Shown here piece after piece: positions 16,162 through 22,401 of a stretch of 64,000 nucleotides of DNA. Source of the stretch: G963665815 sp942492065 (GTDB lineage: Bacteria; Cloacimonadota; Cloacimonadia; Cloacimonadales; JAIOQZ01); contig CALODV010000008.1 in the NCBI GenBank assembly GCA_942492065.1, positions 62,001 through 126,000 on the forward strand. Reading direction: 5' to 3'. The notes beneath the pieces are model-generated. The model saw only the letters and a program-made list of their open reading frames with translations, was not told where the DNA came from and made no database searches. The position numbers were made by a program, and so were the translations under genes. The first letter of the stretch is position 1, and the number at the start of each line of letters is the position of its first letter.

Positions 16162-16560
16162 TTAGAAGTCAGATAATTTAAGATTTTTGTATGCATCGGC
16201 AAGTTCCACGGTAATTTTACTTACTTTTTCATTGAAGATACATTTATTGAATACGCATTTTGTTTTACCAAAGGGACAGCCATGGATATTAACTTTACCG
16301 TCAATAGTCTCTATAATATCTAGGAAAGATATATTTGTGGGATTAACCTTTAGTGTGAATCCTCCTGAAGGACCTCTAACAGACTCGACAATATCCGCTT
16401 TATTAAGTTTCTGAAAAACTTTTGCAAGATGTGCTTCCGAGGCATGCAGTTTTTCTGCAAGTGTTTTGATATTAACTCTATCAGGAGCTGATTCTGCAAC
16501 AATAACCAGTCCATGCAAAGCAAGATAAGCCCCTTCTGAAGCATGAATTAAAGTATTCAT
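16162..16560 (-). CDS. Rrf2-family transcriptional regulator with three clustered cysteines
   Basis: 132 residues, standard Rrf2 length. The winged helix covers about residues 1-85 (ALHGLVIVAE, IKTLAEKLHASEAHLAKVFQ, then VESVRGPSGGFTL, the usual wing motif). The C-terminal part has HGCPFGKTKCVFNKC, i.e. C-x6-C-x4-C, the place where IscR, NsrR and RsrR bind an Fe-S cluster, but with spacing that fits neither NsrR (x5, x7) nor IscR (x5, x5) exactly. Such regulators sense NO, iron-sulfur status or redox. First gene of the hcp operon and probably autoregulated through the palindromes that overlap its promoter. Confidence 0.88.
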   Translation of the reverse strand: MNTLIHASEGAYLALHGLVIVAESAPDRVNIKTLAEKLHASEAHLAKVFQKLNKADIVESVRGPSGGFTLKVNPTNISFLDIIETIDGKVNIHGCPFGKTKCVFNKCIFNEKVSKITVELADAYKNLKLSDF

Positions 16561-16567
16561 ATCTACT

Positions 16568-16616
16568 CCTAAACTTTATTTAGGTACATAAATACCGGAA
16601 TGGAGTTTTGTGTCAA
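16568..16616 (-). promoter_or_regulatory. Promoter and overlapping palindromic operator of the Rrf2-hcp operon
   Basis: On the minus strand TTGACA (16616-16611) and TATTTA (16594-16589) with a 16-base spacer form a promoter. GGTA-N6-TACC (16583-16596) covers the -10, and CCTAAA-N5-TTTAGG (16568-16584) covers the expected transcription start. Both are perfect inverted repeats, and the core recurs at 16141-16150. This is a strong candidate for Rrf2 binding. Confidence 0.6.
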
Positions 16617-16625
16617 GAATTATTT

Positions 16626-16634
16626 TAAAAAAAC
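16626..16634. repeat. Left copy of the 9-bp target duplication
   Basis: TAAAAAAAC directly left of the insertion sequence; the same nine bases stand at its right end (17808-17816). Confidence 0.8.
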
Positions 16635-17807
16635 GGGTGCGTTCAAATAACTGGGTCTGGAGGAGACCCTAATTAGTTTTGACAAAAAGAGTTACATTAG
16701 ATTATTCGTATGTCATGCGGATAAAGAAAAAAAACGATGTCCTCTTTGTGAAAGTTTGAACACAAAAAAGAAAGGTTTTACAACTAGGATTATTAGTACA
16801 ATACGAGGTAAAACACATAGTAAACTGCAGCGTTACTTTTGTAACGATTGTCAGCATAGTTTTACATCTCAAGGATATAATAAACGGAAATCATTTTCCA
16901 GCGATCTTAAAGAGAAGGTGATACTTGATTACGTATTAACAAAAAGTTCTCTTTCCGAGACAGGGGCAAGATACAACGTTAGTAAAAGTAGTATATGCAA
17001 TTGGATCATAGAGAATAGTGCTAACTTTACATCAATAAACAAGTTACCTATGTATCAGAAAACAAGTGGATACATTCAGTTTGACGGTAAATTTCCAACA
17101 ATTGCGGGAACTGCCTATTGCTTGTTGCATGCATCTGATGCACACACAAATGAACCAATATGTTATGGACTTTATCGCAGAGAAGATACCGAAGCAACTA
17201 ATACTTTTCTCAAGATGTTAAAAAGAATCTATCCATCTGAGATTAAGGGAATTATCAGTGATTTTGGTAAAGGAAGGTGCTTCATTAAGCCAATAGAACA
17301 GTTATTCCCTGAAGCCTTGCACCAGATATGCATTGTACACTATCTAAGATATGTAAGTATGTTCTTACCGAGAACCAAACGTAGCCAATATTTCATAAGA
17401 AATCGATTTATGAAAGGACTTATACGCAATATGTTAAGAGCACCGGACAGAAGTGAATCGGAATTTTGGTATCTACTATTTAATCACTTCATACCTTTCT
17501 TCAAAGCAGATTATCATAAGCGATTTATTCGTTCCATAACAAAACATTATAGTAAATTAACTGCATTCTATGAAGATGAAATGTTAATATCAAATACCAA
17601 TATGATTGAAAATAGAAACAGACAACTTGAAAGAAAACTGAAAAACATAGATGGCTTTGGTGCAATTAACAATGCAAAAAAGTTCTTGCAAATATGGTTT
17701 CACTTTCAGAAAATGAAATACAAATGAAAATCAGAATAACTTCAACAATAATTTTGAAACTATTCTGATTTGAAAATAATTATTAGACCCAGTTATTTGG
17801 ACGCTGC
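16635..17807 (+). mobile_element. Intact insertion sequence, 1,173 bp, MULE/IS256-like transposase
   Basis: The ends carry an imperfect inverted repeat: GCGTTCAAATAACTGGGTCT near the left end (16639-16658) and, read inward on the other strand, GCGTCCAAATAACTGGGTCT at the right end, 19 of 20 matching. The outermost few bases differ. TAAAAAAAC flanks it on both sides as a 9-bp direct repeat. One transposase gene fills the inside. The intact ends, duplication and open frame suggest a recent insertion. It sits between two divergent promoters whose -35 boxes are mirror images (TGTCAAGAA / TTCTTGACA). Confidence 0.88.
16672..17727 (+). CDS. DDE transposase of the insertion sequence
   Basis: The frame is open from 16651 and the protein has an N-terminal zinc ribbon, CPLC (at 16738) and CNDC (about 28 residues later), so the TTG at 16756 would cut off half of the ribbon. 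A strong GGAGGAG site at 16659-16665 lies seven bases before an ATT codon at 16672, and I take that as a rare start (351 residues). The ribbon is followed by a helix-turn-helix (LSETGARYNVSKSSICNWI). The catalytic core shows YIQFDGKF (Asp), IISDFGKG (Asp), the CIVH motif typical of MULE/IS256 types and NTNMIENRNRQLERK (Glu). The exact IS family was not settled. Confidence 0.85.
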   Translation: MSFDKKSYIRLFVCHADKEKKRCPLCESLNTKKKGFTTRIISTIRGKTHSKLQRYFCNDCQHSFTSQGYNKRKSFSSDLKEKVILDYVLTKSSLSETGARYNVSKSSICNWIIENSANFTSINKLPMYQKTSGYIQFDGKFPTIAGTAYCLLHASDAHTNEPICYGLYRREDTEATNTFLKMLKRIYPSEIKGIISDFGKGRCFIKPIEQLFPEALHQICIVHYLRYVSMFLPRTKRSQYFIRNRFMKGLIRNMLRAPDRSESEFWYLLFNHFIPFFKADYHKRFIRSITKHYSKLTAFYEDEMLISNTNMIENRNRQLERKLKNIDGFGAINNAKKFLQIWFHFQKMKYK

Positions 17808-17816
17808 TAAAAAAAC
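17808..17816. repeat. Right copy of the 9-bp target duplication
   Basis: TAAAAAAAC, identical to the left copy at 16626-16634. Confidence 0.8.
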
Positions 17817-17818
17817 TC

Positions 17819-17827
17819 TTCTTGACA
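17819..17827 (+). promoter_or_regulatory. -35 region of the rightward promoter, mirror of the Rrf2 promoter
   Basis: TTCTTGACA here is the exact reverse complement of TGTCAAGAA at 16611-16619. Without the insertion sequence the two would stand 26 bases apart. No clear -10 is visible about 17 bases downstream, so only the -35 is supported. Confidence 0.35.
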
Positions 17828-17908
17828 GCTGGCTAAGAGTAAAACATGTTCTGTATGTCCATCCTTACTTATTCTGGGATAATCTGTATTAAGTTGAAAG
17901 AGGTTATT

Positions 17909-18265
17909 ATGAAGAATAATTATCATTGTGATGGTTGCAGTGTTTCTCGCATCATTAACACAAATCTTTGTCCACATTGTCTTGATGTTGACTCATCTAA
18001 TTCTCATTCATTGATGGAAATAGCAGAAGACCTTGATTCAGGTGTGTTAACTGTTGATCCCCGTCTTAGTACAGCCGTATACAGAAGCACAATTGTCTGG
18101 GCTAAGAAAAAAAGATGTGATAAAGTTATATATACGAAGAAAGTTGCAGCTTATTGTGCCAGAATGAATGGGGAGCAGGATAGCTTTGTTGAGATTAAGA
18201 ATATTTTGGGAGATGTTCTGATTCGATATAATAATAGTATAGCAGTTTTTGGTGATATCAGGTAG
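17909..18265 (+). CDS. Small zinc-ribbon protein of unknown function
   Basis: 118 residues from the ATG at 17909, which follows an AGAGG site by six bases; an in-frame ATG at 17846 lacks one. The N-terminus has two CxxC knuckles (CDGC at 7-10 and CPHC at 21-24), followed by an acidic helix and a compact alpha/beta region with YRSTIVWAKKKRCDKVIYTKK cut by Cys. I do not recognise the family. It is divergent from the Rrf2-hcp operon and, before the insertion, shared a short symmetrical promoter region with it, so it could belong to the same regulon. It ends three bases from the convergent next gene. Confidence 0.6.
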   Translation: MKNNYHCDGCSVSRIINTNLCPHCLDVDSSNSHSLMEIAEDLDSGVLTVDPRLSTAVYRSTIVWAKKKRCDKVIYTKKVAAYCARMNGEQDSFVEIKNILGDVLIRYNNSIAVFGDIR

Positions 18266-18268
18266 TTT

Positions 18269-18943
18269 TTATTCTATTATTCTCTCACCTGTCTGAATGT
18301 TGATTAAGTGTGTTTCTTCAGAAAAATTGTGTACTTGAATGTACTTATTGGTTCTGCCTTGCTTCTTCTCAAAAGAACGCTTAATTGTTTTTAGATATAC
18401 AACATCTTGAAGAACTTCTACACTGACCGGGTAGTTGAACCTATCCAGCTCATATTTCCATAATTCAATGCCATGATTATCCAGAAACCAGAGCTGGATT
18501 TTTTCCGTTACTTCTATGTTTGTAAAAAAACAAAAGTTTTTACCATCAAAAGAATAAGTGTGAATTTGCTCATTGCTGTTTGTATTTGTATACATATAAA
18601 ATACAGTTTTCTTTCTGTCAAATTTACCTATAAAATTACCGTTAATATCGAAAAACTCTATTGCAGTCTTGGTTCTGACACCTGAAGGAATGGCACATTC
18701 TCCGAAATTAGATACAGCAGGTTTACCGTGATATCTTAGATCTTTTGACCATAAAGCTGCACCGGTACTATCTGAAAGAGTTAACTCTACTGCATTAAGA
18801 AATGTTTTAGATATTCCTGGTTTACCTTTTAACGTCAGCATATACTTACGATTCGATGATAAGATTTCAACGATTTTATCTTCTATTGCAAAAATACATA
18901 AAATGGAAAATAGTATAAGAAGTGTAATAAGCACTTTTTTCAT
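18269..18943 (-). CDS. Secreted protein of unknown function
   Basis: 224 residues with a signal peptide (MKKVLITLLILFSILCIFA). The mature part is beta-rich with repeated FFDINGNFIGKFDRK- and WFLDNHGIELWKYELD-like strands, in the manner of a small propeller or PQQ-like sheet, but I cannot name a family. Its ATG overlaps the preceding 96-residue gene by four bases, so the two are translated together. The gene meets the zinc-ribbon gene tail to tail. Confidence 0.6.
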   Translation of the reverse strand: MKKVLITLLILFSILCIFAIEDKIVEILSSNRKYMLTLKGKPGISKTFLNAVELTLSDSTGAALWSKDLRYHGKPAVSNFGECAIPSGVRTKTAIEFFDINGNFIGKFDRKKTVFYMYTNTNSNEQIHTYSFDGKNFCFFTNIEVTEKIQLWFLDNHGIELWKYELDRFNYPVSVEVLQDVVYLKTIKRSFEKKQGRTNKYIQVHNFSEETHLINIQTGERIIE

Positions 18944-19224
18944 TTAACTCTACCTGTTCCGGGAACTGTATTCCCGATATAGCCTTTTAAGAATTTAATA
19001 TAGTTTTGATAATGAGAGGGATTATCCTTAATACCGGTTGGAGTATACAGCTTATGGAGAAGTTCAAGCTTCTTTGAACCAATCTCAACAATGTCTTTTA
19101 CGACAGTTTCTCTGAGATTGTCTTCCAACTTGAGCTTCTTGATTCCATATTTTTTCTGAATACGGTTCATGTATTCTATTGAGGCTTTCCTAAGAATATC
19201 CTCAACAAGAGCAATGCTTCTCAT
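18940..19224 (-). CDS. Small basic helical protein of unknown function
   Basis: About 94 residues, highly charged and helical (VEDILRKASIEYMNRIQKKYG, cut here for length in the middle of a long helix), without signal peptide or cysteines. ATG at 19224 is preceded at the right distance by a CGGAG ribosome site; a GTG two codons earlier would place the site too close. The ribosome site lies in the 3' arm of a perfect hairpin. It is coupled to the secreted protein downstream by ATGA. No family recognised. Confidence 0.5.
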   Translation of the reverse strand: MRSIALVEDILRKASIEYMNRIQKKYGIKKLKLEDNLRETVVKDIVEIGSKKLELLHKLYTPTGIKDNPSHYQNYIKFLKGYIGNTVPGTGRVK

Positions 19225-19248
19225 TTTCACTCCGATGCTGTATCGGAG
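19225..19248 (-). promoter_or_regulatory. Hairpin that sequesters the ribosome-binding site
   Basis: On the minus strand CTCCGAT (19248-19242) pairs perfectly with ATCGGAG (19236-19230) around a five-base loop. The 3' arm contains the Shine-Dalgarno CGGAG, five bases before the ATG at 19224. The hairpin would block ribosome entry unless opened. Confidence 0.5.
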
Positions 19249-19315
19249 CTTGACTAACCTGGCTACAATCTTTCAATTATATTATAAAGATATATCTGGA
19301 TTCCGGCAATAGATA

Positions 19316-20401
19316 TTACCAGATTTTGCTGACTCCTATCTTAGTAGAAAAATAAGGATCATCTGCGAAAGTGTAGTCAACATTAAGGTCGAAACACCAG
19401 AATCTGAGGGTATTACCGACGGTTATATCCATATATTGAATATCGTCATATTCAAAAGAATAATGTCGCGTAGTATTTTTTTTATCCCAATCTTCATCTT
19501 CATTCTTTATAGTAACAGTATAATCATATTCTGAAGAAATATTACCAATATTTAATCCAATATATGGCATCCAGTTTAGTTCTCTTTCATGGAAAGTACG
19601 ACTAATGAAGGCAGCATATCCTTTGTCAGAAATTTCTACAAAGTCACCATACTTTGTTTTCTGGTAGTATGCCTGCCCGGTAATTTCGAATGGTAGAACA
19701 CGGTCGGATGCTAGCTTCAACCACATTTCGGGGTTATGGCTGATACATCCTCCCAGAACTGAATATCCCGAAGAGTTACTTGCCAGAGAGTACTCAGGCA
19801 TCCAGCGAATTGAAATGTTTGTACCTAAAAAAGTACCAAAATCAAATTGCGGAACTATATTACCATAGAGCTCATAGTTTTTCCATACACCTGTTGCAGC
19901 AATTTCCAGATCCTGAGCAGGAATTGTATGAATAATCACATCATTTTGAGTTATCCAGATGGTTCTGGTATGGAGTACAATATTCTGATTATTAGATCCC
20001 ATGAAGGTCGGACCTTCGAAATCGACAGAATAACTAGAGTTTATAATTATCTCAGAAAGATTCATCTTAGTAACAGGGTCATTAACATCTTTGAGAAGGG
20101 AATAAGCCTGTTCTCTGCTAAACTGGTAATTGGTTGTACCGGACATATATTTATCGTCATTTGGAGTTGTATTACCAATTCCTACAAGATGGAATCCCCA
20201 CTCCCAGTACTTTAGCACAGGTCTTGGTGGTCTTATGTACCAGTTATGACTAAGATTTCCTGCGAAGGTTTTATTGAATGGTTTTAAATAGCTTTTAGCC
20301 ATTTGAGCATTAAGTGTGTTTAAATGGTCTTCAACATCTGCACAAATCAGAATGTTGTTAATCAATAACAGCACAAAAGTAAAGAGTATAATTTTTTTCA
20401 A
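19316..20401 (-). CDS. Probable outer-membrane beta-barrel protein
   Basis: 361 residues with a signal peptide (FTFVLLLINNILICADV). The mature protein starts with a short helical part (LNTLNAQMAKSYLKPF) and NWYIRPPRPVLKYWEWGFHL, then alternates short strands with aromatic ends and finishes with FSTKIGVSKIW, a barrel-type C-terminus. The arrangement resembles DUF6588-type barrels of the Bacteroidetes, but this is a tentative likeness. It is preceded by a related-looking barrel gene eight bases upstream, so both are probably one transcript. Confidence 0.55.
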   Translation of the reverse strand: MKKIILFTFVLLLINNILICADVEDHLNTLNAQMAKSYLKPFNKTFAGNLSHNWYIRPPRPVLKYWEWGFHLVGIGNTTPNDDKYMSGTTNYQFSREQAYSLLKDVNDPVTKMNLSEIIINSSYSVDFEGPTFMGSNNQNIVLHTRTIWITQNDVIIHTIPAQDLEIAATGVWKNYELYGNIVPQFDFGTFLGTNISIRWMPEYSLASNSSGYSVLGGCISHNPEMWLKLASDRVLPFEITGQAYYQKTKYGDFVEISDKGYAAFISRTFHERELNWMPYIGLNIGNISSEYDYTVTIKNEDEDWDKKNTTRHYSFEYDDIQYMDITVGNTLRFWCFDLNVDYTFADDPYFSTKIGVSKIW

Positions 20402-20409
20402 AAGACCTC

Positions 20410-21141
20410 CTAAAAATCGGTGTTCAGCATTAATAAAACAGACCCAAAACTGCTGTTTTCTTCATTTTCATCTGTTTCTTTAAGGAAGCTGTATTTAAAC
20501 TCAGCAGCTATCGAAAATGGTAAAACAGGCACTTTAAATTTAGTTCCTGCAAGTACTATTAACCCAGGAGTAGATTCGAAGTTAAGTAGATCGTCTTTTT
20601 TAAGAATATAATCTTCATCTGGATTCAGGTTCAGGTCTTTAACTTTTTCAATAATAGTTTTTTCACTTACAACTGATTGAATCTGATTTAGTGATAAACC
20701 TGCTCCGACATATAAATTAGGGACTGCCGGTAATATAGGTTTAAACACTTTATACCTCAAGGTCGCATCAGCAGAAATTCTCCAGTATGGCATCCAGGAA
20801 ACTTGTTCAAATTCAATTGGAATTTCAATATCCTGATTCATAACACTTGATTGAGGAATAAAATCGTAATCCATATAAGCAACTGAAGCTGAGGCATCTA
20901 TGGATAATCTGGTCATAGGAAGCTCAAATTGGAAGTGACCTCCAAAAATTATTGGTTTTGATTTTGGTTTTATTTTATATCCATAATTATAATCTATGGT
21001 TTCTTTCATAAAAGTAAACTCTTTGTCTGAGTTTTCAGGAGCATTAACAAGGTCAAAGCCTGTTAAAAAACCATAATTTACGATAGAACTCAATGTTACA
21101 GCAAATAGAGTTAATAACATATATAACGCTATTTTTTTCAT
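20410..21141 (-). CDS. Probable outer-membrane beta-barrel protein
   Basis: 243 residues with a signal peptide (YMLLTLFAVTLSSIVNYG). Amphipathic strands follow (FGGHFQFELPMTRLSIDASA; YWRISADATLRYKVFKPI; LYVGAGLSLNQIQ; FSIAAEFKYSFLKE) and it ends in VLLMLNTDF with a terminal Phe, as outer-membrane barrels do. About eight strands fit the length. No named family. Eight bases before the 361-residue barrel gene. Confidence 0.55.
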   Translation of the reverse strand: MKKIALYMLLTLFAVTLSSIVNYGFLTGFDLVNAPENSDKEFTFMKETIDYNYGYKIKPKSKPIIFGGHFQFELPMTRLSIDASASVAYMDYDFIPQSSVMNQDIEIPIEFEQVSWMPYWRISADATLRYKVFKPILPAVPNLYVGAGLSLNQIQSVVSEKTIIEKVKDLNLNPDEDYILKKDDLLNFESTPGLIVLAGTKFKVPVLPFSIAAEFKYSFLKETDENEENSSFGSVLLMLNTDF

Positions 21142-21173
21142 TATTCCTCCAATTAAAAATTTAGTATTTGAGA

Positions 21174-22253
21174 CTATAAACTGTCATAAATGTCAGCATA
21201 TTTTTGCGCAATTCCATCCCAGATGAACTCATCAATCACCTTTTTATAGGCTTTTTCAGACATTTTCTGCATAATCTCCGGATTATTCAGGGCGTACTGA
21301 ATTTTTTCTGCCAGATCATCATCATTGCCGGATTCGAAATACAGTACTTCAGTATCATCAAATATTGCTTTGTTTTCTTCTATATCGCTTGCGATAATAG
21401 GAACCTTCATAGACGATGCCTCAAGCAGCATCATCGACATTGCTTCCTGAAGCGATGGAAAAACAAACAGTTTTGCACTGTGAAGATAACCCATTAATAA
21501 CTCTTTATCTCTGATTAAGTCAATGTATTTTACATTTAATCCTTGAGCAAGTTTATCTATTTCTTCTGTATAAGCCGGTTTATGGGTTCTGTCACCAATG
21601 AAAAGAAGCTGCTCCTTGTATTTTATTTTTTGGAGAGCATTCATTAAAAGGTGACATCCTTTGCAGGGGATAACTCTACCTGCGGCAAAAAGTACATAAT
21701 CTTTATCATCTACAGGTTTATGTTTTATATCCTTATAGACTCCATTCGGAATATAAAGCACATTTTTATTGAACTTTTCCATGTAGAATTTTTGATATGT
21801 TTTAGCTACAGAAGTAACTACGTTTGGAATACGGATAAACAGGTTTTCAATAAGATCAAAGAGAAGTTCAACAACTTTGTTCCATTTACCATTACCCTGA
21901 GGTCTTCCATGTCCGGTAGCAACCAGTTTGAATTTTAGTTTTAGTAAAGGCAATATAAATGCTCCATCCAGATTGTGAAGATGAACAATGTCGAACTTTT
22001 CATACATCAGAGCATGTGTCATGGATTTCAGGTAGTAGTATAATGTATTGAACTTAGCTACAGGAAACTTATCAAAGACAATTTGTCTGTAACCGTTATA
22101 ATAGCCTGAGTCTTCAGGGGTGTGCGGTTTTATTGAATATACTGTAAAATCATATTTATCTTTCATCTTATCAAGGATGCAATCTCCGGCGGCCGCTACA
22201 CCATTTGATGGCGGAAGTCCCTTAAATCCAATGATTCCAATTTTTTTCTTCAT
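21174..22253 (-). CDS. GT4-family glycosyltransferase
   Basis: About 359 residues from the ATG at 22253 (MKKKIGIIGFKGLPP), which has GAGG at the right distance; an ATG four codons earlier overlaps that site. The GT-B fold is clear: GLPPSNGVAAAGD loop near the N-terminus, FDIVHLHNLDG (about 95), VLFAAGRVIPCKGCHLLM (about 190), LFVFPSLQEAMSMMLLEASS with the E-x7-E motif (about 270). GT4 enzymes move a sugar from a nucleotide donor to glycans or lipids at the cytoplasmic face. Not part of an obvious polysaccharide cluster. Acceptor unknown. Confidence 0.85.
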   Translation of the reverse strand: MKKKIGIIGFKGLPPSNGVAAAGDCILDKMKDKYDFTVYSIKPHTPEDSGYYNGYRQIVFDKFPVAKFNTLYYYLKSMTHALMYEKFDIVHLHNLDGAFILPLLKLKFKLVATGHGRPQGNGKWNKVVELLFDLIENLFIRIPNVVTSVAKTYQKFYMEKFNKNVLYIPNGVYKDIKHKPVDDKDYVLFAAGRVIPCKGCHLLMNALQKIKYKEQLLFIGDRTHKPAYTEEIDKLAQGLNVKYIDLIRDKELLMGYLHSAKLFVFPSLQEAMSMMLLEASSMKVPIIASDIEENKAIFDDTEVLYFESGNDDDLAEKIQYALNNPEIMQKMSEKAYKKVIDEFIWDGIAQKYADIYDSL

Positions 22254-22349
22254 TATAGTCCTCATTACATTGATGAAATCATCTTAAGTAAACAATAGAA
22301 AAGTTGTCAACATGTTACGATTAGATATTGACTGAGTCTGATTGCTAAA

Positions 22350-22380
22350 AACAAAAAAGCCTGCAGAAATCTGCAGGCTT
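22350..22380 (-). terminator. Terminator of the 794-residue secreted protein gene
   Basis: AAGCCTGCAG (22357-22366) pairs perfectly with CTGCAGGCTT (22371-22380) around a four-base loop, with a T-run on the minus strand after it. Confidence 0.8.
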
Positions 22381-22401
22381 GGAATTATATAACTCGTTGA
22401 A

